From assembly GCA_959601025.1 (NCBI GenBank), contig CAUGOD010000007.1, positions 1-64,000 of the forward strand: 64,000 bases of DNA, written 5' to 3'. Shown piece after piece: positions 25,408-33,762 of the stretch. Made by a program: the position numbers and the translations under genes. The notes under the pieces were generated by a model, which saw nothing but the letters and a program-made list of their open reading frames with translations, was not told where the DNA came from and did not search any database. Numbering within the stretch: position 1 is the first letter of the stretch; every line of letters starts with the position of its first letter. The DNA comes from an uncultured Oscillospiraceae bacterium. GTDB taxonomy: Bacteria > Bacillota > Clostridia > Oscillospirales > Acutalibacteraceae.

Positions 25408-27624
25408 ATGGAGGAAAGGCAGCTTGACCAGTTGACCGGCACGGTGGAACGGGTGGTGTTCCGCAACGAAGACAACGGCTGGACGGTCATTGAGCTGGAC
25501 GACGGGCAGGAACTGCATAAGGCGGTCGGTGTGCTGCCGATGGTCAGCGTGGGGGAAACCCTCCGCCTGATGGGCGGCTGGGTGGAGCACCCGAGCTTCG
25601 GGGTGCAGTTCCGCGCGGAATACTGCGAACGGCATCTTCCTACCGAGGAGGATGCCATTCTGCGTTATCTGTCCTCCGGCGCGGTCAAGGGAATCGGCCA
25701 GGCGACCGCGATCCGGATTGTGGAGAGATTCGGCCAGCAGGCGCTGGAGGTGCTGGAGAAGGAGCCGCAGCGGCTGACCGAAATCAAGGGGATTTCCCCT
25801 GCTAAAGCGGCCAAAATCGCGGAGGATTACGCCTCCCAGTTCGGGCTGCGGGAGGTGCTGCTTGCCTTTTCCGGGTACGGCATTACTCCCGGTGAGGCGC
25901 TCCGCTGCTGGAAAAAATGGGGCGCTTCCACCGTGGAACGCATCCGGCAGAATCCCTATCTTCTCTGCACCAGCGGCCTGTATATCGGCTTTGAGCGGGC
26001 CGATCAGATTTGTCTGGGGATGGATCGTCCGGCCGACGATCCCCGCCGGATCGAAGCCGGCCTGCTCTATATCCTGCGGCATAACCTGAATAATGGGCAC
26101 ACCTGCCTGCCGGCGGATAAGCTGGCGGAAACCGGCGTCGCCCTGCTTGGGGTGGAGCCAGCCCTCGTGAATGAGACGCTGGAATCCATGTTGGCCTCCT
26201 TCACAGTGAAGGAGGAAACCTTTGACGGCCGCCGCTTTATCTTTCTCAATCACCTCCACCGGGCGGAAAAATACTGCGCGGCCCGTATCCGGCTGCTGGG
26301 GAGCTTTCCGCCTCTGCCGAACCGCCATATCGAGGAAAGCATTGATCGGATCGAAAAGCAGAGCGGCATCACCTACGCCGCCGAGCAGCGGCGGGCGATC
26401 GTCGAAGCGGTGGAAAAGGGCGCGCTGATCCTGACCGGCGGCCCCGGCACCGGCAAGACCACCACGCTGGAGGCAATCATCGCCATTCTGGAGCAGATGG
26501 GGGAGACGGTATCCATTGCCGCTCCGACCGGCCGGGCCGCCAAACGGATCGCCGAGCTGACCGGGCGGGAGGCCAAAACCCTCCACCGGTTGCTGGAGGT
26601 GCAGTGGGAGGACGAAGAAACTCCCGCCTTTGGCCGGAATGAGAAAAACCCGCTGGACGCGGACGCTGTGGTGGTGGACGAGCTTTCGATGGTGGACGCC
26701 CTGCTCTTTGAGAGCCTGCTCCGCGCCCTGAAAACCGGCTCCCGGCTGATTCTGGTGGGGGACGCCGACCAGCTCCCTGCCGTCGGCCCCGGCTGTGTCC
26801 TGCACGATTTGATGGGAAGCGGCGTTCTCCCGGTGGTGCAGCTTACCGAAGTGTTCCGGCAGGCGATGGAAAGCCATATCGTATCGAACGCCCACCGGAT
26901 CGTCGCCGGCCAGATGCCGGAAACGGCGTTCCGGGACGGGGATTTCTTTTTCCTCTCACAGGACAGCACGCAGGGCGTGACCCAAACGGTGCTCGACCTG
27001 TGCAGCTACCGTCTGCCCCGCAAATACGGCTATTCGGTCTGGAACGGCATCCAGGTGCTCTGCCCCGGCCGGAAGGGGGAGCTTGGCGCTAAGGAACTGA
27101 ACCGGCGGCTGCAGTCCCTGCTGAATCCGGAATCGGAGGATCGGCGGGAGATCGTGGTGGAGGGAACCACCCTGCGGGTAGGGGATAAGGTGATGCACGT
27201 CCGCAACAACTACGATATCGGGTGGACGCGGGATGACGGCGAGATCGGGCAGGGGATTTTCAACGGAGATATCGGCGTGCTGGAGGACGTGGACGTACGG
27301 GAAAGCACCCTCAGCGTACGGTATGACGACCGGGTCGCCTTTTACACCAAGCAGGAGGCGCAGGATTTGGAGCTGGCCTATGCCGTGACGGTGCACAAAA
27401 GCCAGGGCAGCGAGTTTGACGCGGTGATCCTGCCGATTTACCGCAATCCGCCCATGCTTTGCTACCGCAACCTACTGTATACGGCAGTGACCCGGGCGAA
27501 ATCCCTGCTGATCCTTGTCGGCAGCCGCGCGACGGTTGCGGAGATGGTGAATAACAATCGCAAAACGCTGCGGTACAGCGGGCTGGGATATTTTCTCAAA
27601 CAGACGGAGGAGCTGGGTCTTTAA
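25408..27624 (+). CDS. recD2: RecD2-type 5'-3' DNA helicase
   Basis: 738 residues. It is a superfamily 1B helicase acting without RecBC in DNA repair. The N-terminal OB-like and helix-hairpin-helix region (GAVKGIGQATAIRIVERFG, TEIKGISPAKAAKI) is the RecD2 extension. Then come Walker A (GGPGTGKTTT, about 344), DELSMVD, GDADQLPAVGPG, and the C-terminal SH3/2B and motif VI region (VTVHKSQGSEFD, YTAVTRAKSLLILVG). The start is uncertain: TTG 25360, ATG 25375 and ATG 25408 are in frame. 25408 is chosen for its GAGG spacing and the family's usual N terminus. Confidence 0.94.
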   Translation: MEERQLDQLTGTVERVVFRNEDNGWTVIELDDGQELHKAVGVLPMVSVGETLRLMGGWVEHPSFGVQFRAEYCERHLPTEEDAILRYLSSGAVKGIGQATAIRIVERFGQQALEVLEKEPQRLTEIKGISPAKAAKIAEDYASQFGLREVLLAFSGYGITPGEALRCWKKWGASTVERIRQNPYLLCTSGLYIGFERADQICLGMDRPADDPRRIEAGLLYILRHNLNNGHTCLPADKLAETGVALLGVEPALVNETLESMLASFTVKEETFDGRRFIFLNHLHRAEKYCAARIRLLGSFPPLPNRHIEESIDRIEKQSGITYAAEQRRAIVEAVEKGALILTGGPGTGKTTTLEAIIAILEQMGETVSIAAPTGRAAKRIAELTGREAKTLHRLLEVQWEDEETPAFGRNEKNPLDADAVVVDELSMVDALLFESLLRALKTGSRLILVGDADQLPAVGPGCVLHDLMGSGVLPVVQLTEVFRQAMESHIVSNAHRIVAGQMPETAFRDGDFFFLSQDSTQGVTQTVLDLCSYRLPRKYGYSVWNGIQVLCPGRKGELGAKELNRRLQSLLNPESEDRREIVVEGTTLRVGDKVMHVRNNYDIGWTRDDGEIGQGIFNGDIGVLEDVDVRESTLSVRYDDRVAFYTKQEAQDLELAYAVTVHKSQGSEFDAVILPIYRNPPMLCYRNLLYTAVTRAKSLLILVGSRATVAEMVNNNRKTLRYSGLGYFLKQTEELGL

Positions 27625-27761
27625 AAAGGGACTCGGTTGGCCGGCAAAAAACGGAGGAAATTCCGAAAAAGTGTTTATTTTCATGACCGGCGGCAATATA
27701 ATAAAAAGAAGTGCGGCGGGGGTTCCGCCGTTTAAATGGACGATGGAAAGGGACGCGAGGT

Positions 27762-29171
27762 ATGGAGACAATGACGGTACGGACGGACGACGAGCTGATG
27801 GAATTGCTCCATTCAGTGAAACGGATACATTTTGTGGGGATCGGCGGCTCGGGAATGAGCCCGCTGGCCGAAATTCTCCATTCCCGGGGTTACACGATCA
27901 CCGGCTCGGACGTGAACCCCTCGGATAACGTGGACAGGATGACCGGGCTGGGGATTCCGGTCGCCATGCCGCAGGCGGCGGAAAATATCGGGGACGCGGA
28001 GCTGGTCGTATACACCTCCGCCGTTCACACCGAAAACCCGGAGCTACAGGAGGCGCAGCGGCGCGGTCTGCCCCTGATCGAGCGGGGGAAGCTGCTTGGG
28101 CTGATCAGCCGTCACTATACAAACGCTGTCGGGGTGGCAGGAACCCACGGAAAGACCACCACCACCTCCATGCTGTCGCAGATTCTTCTCCAGGCGGGGC
28201 AGGATCCGACCATCTTTATCGGCGGCCGCCTGCCCCTGATGAACGCCAACGGCCGGGCCGGGGGAAGCGATACCTTCGTCTGCGAGGCCTGCGAGTTCCA
28301 GGATCATTATCTCTCTATGACCCCGGCGGTTTCGGTGATCCTGAATGTAGACGCCGATCATCTGGATTATTTCGGCACGCTGGAGAACGTGATCGCCTCC
28401 TTCCACCGTTTCGCGGGGCTGGCGAGCCGGGCGGTGATCGCAAACCATGACGACGCGAATACCCGCAAAGCCATTGAAGGGATCGCCCCGGAAAAGCGGA
28501 TTTGGTTTGGCACCGGCACCGGGCTGGAATGGTCCGCCCGCAGCTGCCGGTTGGAGGACGGCTCCTATGGCGCATACGACCTGTATCATAAGGATGCTTT
28601 TTATGCATCCATCCGGCTGGGAGTGCCCGGCGCGCACAATATTTTGAACTCGATGGCGGCGGCCGCCGCCGCGCATCTCTGCGGCGCGACGGCGGAGCAG
28701 ATCGCCGACGGGCTGCGCTCCTTCCACGGAGCGGGCCGACGGTTCGAATTCCTCGGCACGTTCGACGGGGTGACGGTGGCGGACGATTACGCCCATCATC
28801 CGACCGAGATCGCCGCTACCCTCGGCGCGGCCAAGGGGATGGGGTATCGGAAGGTCTGGGCGGTATTCCAGCCCTTCACCTACACCCGCACCGCCCGGCA
28901 TCTGGACGGGTTCGTGGAATCCCTGTCCGCGGCCGACCGGGTGATTCTCAGCGATATTATGGGTTCGCGGGAGGAAAATACCCTCGGCGTATCCTCCAAA
29001 CAGATCACCGACCGGATTCCCGGCGCGCACTACCTGCCCGCCTTCCCGGAAATCACCGATTATGTGGCGGCCCACGCGGAAAGCGGCGATCTGGTGCTGA
29101 CCATGGGCGGAGGAGACGTGTATAAATGCGCCCGGATGATCGCTCGCGCGCTGGAGGATCGGGCAAAATAA
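27762..29171 (+). CDS. murC: UDP-N-acetylmuramate--L-alanine ligase
   Basis: 469 residues. Adds L-Ala to UDP-MurNAc, the first stem-peptide step. N-terminal Rossmann domain with VGIGGSGMS (26-33), central ATP-grasp-like Mur ligase domain with GTHGKTTTTS (about 126-135) and a long LNVDADHLDYFGT, and C-terminal domain with DDYAHHPTEI. The start is ATG 27762 with AAAGGGA nine bases upstream. A TATAAT box at about 27695 may be its promoter. A bidirectional terminator follows. Confidence 0.96.
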   Translation: METMTVRTDDELMELLHSVKRIHFVGIGGSGMSPLAEILHSRGYTITGSDVNPSDNVDRMTGLGIPVAMPQAAENIGDAELVVYTSAVHTENPELQEAQRRGLPLIERGKLLGLISRHYTNAVGVAGTHGKTTTTSMLSQILLQAGQDPTIFIGGRLPLMNANGRAGGSDTFVCEACEFQDHYLSMTPAVSVILNVDADHLDYFGTLENVIASFHRFAGLASRAVIANHDDANTRKAIEGIAPEKRIWFGTGTGLEWSARSCRLEDGSYGAYDLYHKDAFYASIRLGVPGAHNILNSMAAAAAAHLCGATAEQIADGLRSFHGAGRRFEFLGTFDGVTVADDYAHHPTEIAATLGAAKGMGYRKVWAVFQPFTYTRTARHLDGFVESLSAADRVILSDIMGSREENTLGVSSKQITDRIPGAHYLPAFPEITDYVAAHAESGDLVLTMGGGDVYKCARMIARALEDRAK

Positions 29172-29178
29172 AAGGAAT

Positions 29179-29210
29179 AAAGAGGGACGGGGCAACGCCC
29201 GTCCCTCTTT
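29179..29210. terminator. bidirectional terminator between murC and the VTT protein gene
   Basis: Perfect 13-bp stem AAAGAGGGACGGG/CCCGTCCCTCTTT with a 6-base loop, A/T-flanked on both sides, between convergent genes. Confidence 0.85.
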
Positions 29211-29228
29211 GGTTATATATGATATACC

Positions 29229-30008
29229 CTATTTTGGTACGGCGTCCTTTGGAAGCGCCGGCATGTCCTTCTTTTCATGCCGCTTGACGATCTGCGTGTA
29301 AACGGTCATTCCGACCAGGCTGACCAGCCCGGTCACAGCGAAAAGGATGATGGCGGACAAATAGTTTTCCTGCCCGATGATGTGTCCGCCGATGGTAGAG
29401 GAGACGACCGACGGAATTCGCGCGATCAGGGAGATAACCAGAAATTCAGAAAGCTTAATGCGGGTCAGACCGGCGAAATAGGTGAAAATATCCTTTGGGG
29501 TACCGGGAATAAAAAACAGAATGAAAATCAGGCGCTTCAGCTTTTTTTCGCTGTTGATGAACCGCAGCTCGTTGATCTTCTCCCGGCTGATAAAAACTTC
29601 CACCAGCTTGATGCCGAGCCGTTTGGTCAATAGGAAGACAATGGCCGAGGCGATGGCTACGCCGGCCATACACAGCAGGGTTCCCTCCACCGCGCCGAAG
29701 GCATACCCCGCGCCTACCTCCAGAATCTCGCCCGGGATCATTGCCACCACGATTTGGAGACACTGCAGGCCAAGGAACACCAGACGGCCGGTCCAGCCGA
29801 AGGATTCAATATAGGTGCGAAATTCTTCCGGCGACCGGATTTTCCCAAGCAGGTCGGTGCATACAAAATAGGTGATCACACCGGCCAGGGCCAGAACTAC
29901 CGTCAGGGAGATCAGACTGAGGATTCGGCGGCGGCGCAGGTAGGCTTTATCCTCCGGCCCTGCGCTGCAAACCGGTTTTGTCGTTTTGCTTGCTTTGTCT
30001 GCGCTCAT
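29229..30008 (-). CDS. TVP38/TMEM64 (VTT domain) membrane protein
   Basis: 259 residues. A charged N-terminal tail is followed by about six transmembrane helices. The VTT signature is visible as QIVVAMIPGEILEVGAGYAFG and, later, FFIPGTPKDIFTYFAGLTRI. Related DedA/TMEM64 proteins act in lipid flipping or undecaprenyl-phosphate recycling in other bacteria; for this member that is inference. The ATG follows AGGAAGG. It is transcribed alone on the minus strand, convergent with murC. Confidence 0.9.
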   Translation of the reverse strand: MSADKASKTTKPVCSAGPEDKAYLRRRRILSLISLTVVLALAGVITYFVCTDLLGKIRSPEEFRTYIESFGWTGRLVFLGLQCLQIVVAMIPGEILEVGAGYAFGAVEGTLLCMAGVAIASAIVFLLTKRLGIKLVEVFISREKINELRFINSEKKLKRLIFILFFIPGTPKDIFTYFAGLTRIKLSEFLVISLIARIPSVVSSTIGGHIIGQENYLSAIILFAVTGLVSLVGMTVYTQIVKRHEKKDMPALPKDAVPK

Positions 30009-30202
30009 CGGTTATCATGCCCTTCCTTCCGGGAACTTTCCCAGACTCTGTATTCAGTATACTGGATAATCCGAAAATAATACAGTAGTATTTATGAAGC
30101 CTTTGTTAATATTTCAAAGGGTAAAAAAGGGATTCACAGCGGCCAGATCAATGGATATCTGCCGCTTCAAGCTATCCCGTTTTTTACCACAGCGTCTTTG
30201 TT

Positions 30203-30293
30203 TATGGTATAATAGCAACGTTGGGAAAATGCCGACAGGCATTTTCGATTGCGCCGCCGGCAAACGCTAGCGGAGAACCCGGCTGGGCGGCGC
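30203..30293 (+). repeat. single copy of the 90-bp leader repeat before the kinase gene
   Basis: 91 bases beginning TATGGTATAAT, nearly identical from the GGGA onward to the 14030-14119 copy 16 kb away, including AAATGCC-GACA-GGCATTT. It ends 39 bases before the start codon, so the extended -10 would place the repeat in the mRNA leader. Confidence 0.85.
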
Positions 30294-30332
30294 TGCCGAT
30301 CCTGATATTGAAAAAGAAGAGGAAACGTATCC

Positions 30333-31211
30333 ATGAAAAACGGAAAAGAAAACCTGCAGAAACGGGCGGCGGCGATCCACGATCTGTCTGGGGCGGGCAA
30401 ATGCTCCCTTACCGTGATCCTGCCGATCCTTTCCGCTGCCGGGATTGAATGCGCGGCGCTGCCGACGGCTGTTCTCTCCACCCACACCGGCGGTTTCGGC
30501 GAGGTAGTCTGCCGGGACCTGACCGGGGATATGCTTCCCATTGCCCGCCACTGGCGGCGGGAGCATATCGGCTTTGACGCGCTGTACAGCGGTTATCTCG
30601 CGTCATACGAACAGATTGGCCTCGTCCGGGAAGTATTCGATCTTCTCCGCGGGGAAGGGACGCTGGTGATGGTCGATCCGGTGATGGGGGACGACGGGCG
30701 TCTGTACAGCCTGTATACTCCGGAAATGGCCCAGGGAATGGCGGGACTATGCGCCTGTGCGGACGTAATCGTCCCCAACCTGACCGAAGCGGCATTCTTG
30801 CTCGGACGGAATTACCGGCCGAGCCTTACCCCTGGAGAAACAGAGGAGACGTTGCGGGCGCTTTCCCGCCTTGGGCCGCGGCAGGTGGTGCTGACCGGCG
30901 TTCGTTTCCGGGAGGGAGAGCTGGGGGCGGCCTGCTATGACGCGGACGCCGATAGGGTGGAGTATGCCGCGGAACCGGAGGTGACCGCCCATTTTCATGG
31001 AACGGGGGATATCTTTGCTTCGGTTTTGCTGGCTGGGCTGCTCCATGGCCATCCTCTCTCCGCCGCTTCCCATATGGCCGTAGCCTTTACCGCTGAAAGT
31101 ATTCGCCGCACGGCGGACGCGGGAACCGATCCCCGCTTCGGCGTGCGCTTTGAGCCTGGACTGTCCAGGCTGTCGGAACGGCTTAATAGGGAGCTTCCAG
31201 GCCTTGAGTGA
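30333..31211 (+). CDS. pyridoxamine/pyridoxal kinase (PdxK/PdxY-like)
   Basis: 292 residues of the ribokinase-like fold. Phosphorylates vitamin B6 vitamers in salvage. Evidence: HDLSGAGKCSLT at 16-27, DPVMGDDGRLY, VIVPNLTEAAFLLG and the catalytic-type GTGDIFAS (about 222-229). A ThiD-like pyrimidine kinase is the main alternative, but the HDLSGxGKCSLT N terminus fits pyridoxal kinases. The gene is expressed from, or through, the 90-bp repeat upstream. It is followed by a region of gene remnants. Confidence 0.85.
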   Translation: MKNGKENLQKRAAAIHDLSGAGKCSLTVILPILSAAGIECAALPTAVLSTHTGGFGEVVCRDLTGDMLPIARHWRREHIGFDALYSGYLASYEQIGLVREVFDLLRGEGTLVMVDPVMGDDGRLYSLYTPEMAQGMAGLCACADVIVPNLTEAAFLLGRNYRPSLTPGETEETLRALSRLGPRQVVLTGVRFREGELGAACYDADADRVEYAAEPEVTAHFHGTGDIFASVLLAGLLHGHPLSAASHMAVAFTAESIRRTADAGTDPRFGVRFEPGLSRLSERLNRELPGLE

Positions 31212-31288
31212 CTCCGTAACCGAAATCAAGCGGTCTTTCCGCCAGTATGATAAAGTAGAGCCGCAAGGAGGCGGAACGGAATGGAGGA

Positions 31289-31440
31289 ATGGAACAGGCT
31301 GTCCGGGATACCGACGAGCAGCTGCCGGATATCTCCATAGGCTGTGGGTATGTCTCTCACGGGGCTTTGACGGATAGCCTTTGTAAAAACGTTCGGACGA
31401 TCGCCGAATGCCTTCCGGAAGCATCTGGTTCCCCTTCATC
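31289..31440 (+). pseudogene. possible remnant of a GGDEF-type domain (tentative)
   Basis: Frame starting MEQAVRDTDEQLPDISIGCG and running on through YVSHGALTDSLCKN resembles the end of a diguanylate cyclase domain, where SISxGYA and a following ADxAMY helix occur. The expected GGDEF motif and the rest of the protein are missing, and the frame then drifts into unrelated sequence. The resemblance is weak. Confidence 0.3.
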
Positions 31441-31490
31441 CGGTACTGTCTTCGTTGGAAAGCCTTCTTGCCGAATCAGGAAATGGAGGT

Positions 31491-31691
31491 ATGGCTATGA
31501 GCAATCTTCAGGAGGCGAACGTTCGTCTCTAGTATATCCCTGCGCATCGGTGCATCGGGATATGGGATACGGACGATAGGAATTACGGCGATTTCTGGAA
31601 TAACCGCGACTGCGAGGAGATCAGTGATCTGGTAGAAAACCTGCGCCCGATTTCTCACGATATTGTCGGCCCAGGCAAACGGATTCGCTGA
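31491..31691 (+). pseudogene. broken GyrI-like effector-binding fragment with in-frame amber stop
   Basis: MAMSNLQEANVRL, then TAG (31530-31532), then in the same frame YIPAHRCIGIWDTDDRNYGD, FWNNRDCEEISDLVENLR and a TGA at 31689. The IWDT...NYGDFW pattern is reminiscent of the GyrI-like small-molecule binding domains that follow AraC-type helices in Clostridia. The fragment is only ~66 codons and most of the domain is absent, so decay is the simple reading. The ribosome site (GGAGG at 31485) survives. Confidence 0.5.
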
Positions 31692-31706
31692 TTTTCTCAT
31701 CGGTAC

Positions 31707-31742
31707 AAAACAGCGGCCGGTACGAAATTCCGGCCGCTGTTT
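31707..31742. terminator. bidirectional terminator downstream of galU
   Basis: Perfect 13-bp stem AAACAGCGGCCGG/CCGGCCGCTGTTT with a 9-base loop. The minus-strand side ends galU, 47 bases past its stop. Confidence 0.85.
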
Positions 31743-31788
31743 CCTTCTGTTGGTTATATTGTTTTGATTTGTCTGTCGACGAATGCGG

Positions 31789-32667
31789 CTACAGGGTCTT
31801 CGCCAGCTCCTTTAAATAGGCGCGGAAGCCGTCGCCCACCTCGGGATGCTTTAGGGCTACCTCGCAGGTCGCTTGCAGGATACCGAGCTTATTGCCCATG
31901 TCGTACCGCTTGCCGGTGAAATCCACGCCGGTCATTCCTTCCGTGCGGGCGAGCACCAGCATGGCGTCGGTGAGCTGGATTTCTCCCCCCGCGCCGGGAG
32001 GGGTCTGATCGAGGATGTCGAAAATGGACGGGGGCAGCACGCACCGTCCGAGGATGGAGAATAGGGAAAGAACCCGGTCCGGCGTGGGTTTCTCGATCAT
32101 GTCGGTCACGGTGTACAGGTTGTCCCGCAGCGGATCGACCTTCAGCGAGCTGTACCGAAGAATCTGTTCAGGCGTAACCTCCTTGATGCCGACCACGCCG
32201 CGCCCGAATTCCTCATACGCCCGGCAAAGCTGGGCGCAGGCCGGGTCCTCTCCAATAATGACATCGTCCCCGTACAGCACGGCGAAGGGCTCGTCCCCGA
32301 CGAAGGAGCGGGCGCAGTTTACCGCGTGCCCGAGTCCGCGGGTTTCCTTCTGGCGGATGAAATACAGGTTTGCCAGATGGGTGATGTCGTTAAGCTGCCG
32401 CAGGGTTTCCTCCCGTCCGGAGACGGCCAGCCGCTCTTCCAGCTCGGGCACATGGTCAAAGTGGTCCTCCAGGATTCCCTTGTTTCGGTTGGTAATGATC
32501 AGGATGTCCTCGATACCGGAACGGACGGCCTCCTCTACGATATACTGAATAGCGGGCTTGTCCACAATCGGGAGCATTTCCTTAGGCATGGCCTTGCTGA
32601 TTGGGAGCACCCGGGTGCCGAGCCCGGCCGCCGGAATAACGGCTTTACGAACCTTTGGATAAGACAT
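31789..32667 (-). CDS. galU: UTP--glucose-1-phosphate uridylyltransferase
   Basis: 292 residues. Makes UDP-glucose for envelope glycans. Nucleotidyltransferase signature AAGLGTRVLPISKAMPKEML near the N terminus; EEAVRSGIEDILIIT; the long DDVIIGEDPACAQLCRAYEE segment; GGEIQLTDAM and KRYDMGNKLGILQA near the end. Full length. The ATG has GGAGG upstream. It is adjacent to, but separated by a terminator from, the RING-like genes. Confidence 0.95.
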   Translation of the reverse strand: MSYPKVRKAVIPAAGLGTRVLPISKAMPKEMLPIVDKPAIQYIVEEAVRSGIEDILIITNRNKGILEDHFDHVPELEERLAVSGREETLRQLNDITHLANLYFIRQKETRGLGHAVNCARSFVGDEPFAVLYGDDVIIGEDPACAQLCRAYEEFGRGVVGIKEVTPEQILRYSSLKVDPLRDNLYTVTDMIEKPTPDRVLSLFSILGRCVLPPSIFDILDQTPPGAGGEIQLTDAMLVLARTEGMTGVDFTGKRYDMGNKLGILQATCEVALKHPEVGDGFRAYLKELAKTL

Positions 32668-32709
32668 CGTTGGTTTTCCTCCGTTTCTGAGGGAGAGCTC
32701 CCTCCGGCA

Positions 32710-32742
32710 AAAATTAAGGCGGGCGGTATGGTAGCCCGCCTA
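32710..32742 (-). terminator. intrinsic terminator overlapping the stop codon of the RING-like gene
   Basis: Perfect 8-bp stem AGGCGGGC/GCCCGCCT followed on the minus strand by TAATTTTTGCC. The stem includes the stop codon at 32740-32742. Confidence 0.7.
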
Positions 32743-33693
32743 GGAAATCAGGCCGAGAGACGCGGCGACGGCGGCCGCCGCCAGTATGCCGAGACTAACG
32801 GAAAGAGCGACAACGCTCCCGACGGAAACGCCGCCTTTTCGAGCAAGGGCATAACGGTAATATAGTGTGTCGCCGCCATCCCGCCGGATATGGTTCATCA
32901 GCCGCTTGGTGTGGCGGCGGTACAGGTCGTTAGCCCGCATCCCCAACACCCCATGCAGCGTCAGCGCCAGCATGGAGGAAAGGTGGGATAACAGCAGCAG
33001 CCAAGCGGGAGTGCTTCCCTCCGGGATCGCGCCGGCGTTCAAGAACCCCTGCAGCGCGGCGGGATCCGCCGCCATGGCCCGCAGGCCCAGAAAGGCGACG
33101 GCAAACCATGGCAGGCTCAAAAGGATCGAAGCCGCCAGTACGGGAAGGAAGAGACGGCGCATTTTTCGATACAACAGCCAGAAGGAGGGGAAAAGGGCGG
33201 CCGCCCAGTTCCAGGAGACGCCGTTCCGGCTCTTTTCCATGTACTGGAACCGCGGAAGGTAATACCCCGAATTGCTGCCGATAAAGGTGGCCAGGTCCAT
33301 CGCCGTTTCCCCTCCGACCACCCCGTCGGAGGGAACCTCGCCGTAGGGAGTATAGGAAGAAGCGAACGCGTTGGGATCGACCGGCGGGTTTTGCTCCTCC
33401 GGCCGGGGAGAAGGAGGCCCGTCCAGCGATCGGCCGCATTTGCGGCAATAGCGGCTGTCCGGCTGATTTGCCGTGCCGCAGTTGCCGCAGATCAGCGCTT
33501 TCTCATCCGTCCGGCTGGGCTCCGGCCGCCACTGGGCGGCCGTGCCGTGCAGAGCGGAAAATCGACAGCGCCCCTCCCGTTTCCAGCACGCCCGATGATG
33601 GGGCGCGCCGCAGTCCGGACAGACCACCACGTCGTCCTCCGGCAGGAAAGCCCTGCCGCATACCGGGCAGGTATACTCTTGGTAATTCAGCAT
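32740..33693 (-). CDS. RING-like/zinc-ribbon membrane protein (paralogue A)
   Basis: About 317 residues. An N-terminal prokaryotic RING-like domain (CPVCGRAFLPEDDVVVCPDC, then HHRACW) is followed by a zinc ribbon (ICGNCGTANQPDSRYCRKCG), a Pro-rich linker, and a membrane domain of the DUF2628 kind with SWNWAAALFPSFWLLYRKM plus four or so helices. The start is placed at ATG 33693, which aligns with the paralogue's N terminus; ATG 33708 is possible. The layout suggests a membrane scaffold with two metal-binding cytosolic modules. Function is unknown. It is tandem with paralogue B, 69 bases downstream of it. Confidence 0.8.
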   Translation of the reverse strand: MLNYQEYTCPVCGRAFLPEDDVVVCPDCGAPHHRACWKREGRCRFSALHGTAAQWRPEPSRTDEKALICGNCGTANQPDSRYCRKCGRSLDGPPSPRPEEQNPPVDPNAFASSYTPYGEVPSDGVVGGETAMDLATFIGSNSGYYLPRFQYMEKSRNGVSWNWAAALFPSFWLLYRKMRRLFLPVLAASILLSLPWFAVAFLGLRAMAADPAALQGFLNAGAIPEGSTPAWLLLLSHLSSMLALTLHGVLGMRANDLYRRHTKRLMNHIRRDGGDTLYYRYALARKGGVSVGSVVALSVSLGILAAAAVAASLGLIS

Positions 33694-33762
33694 ATTCGGC
33701 AGCCCCATTCTTTACGAGGTTCCGTCGTTCGCCCGTCCGCCGACAGGTCTGGCCAGTCCGGA

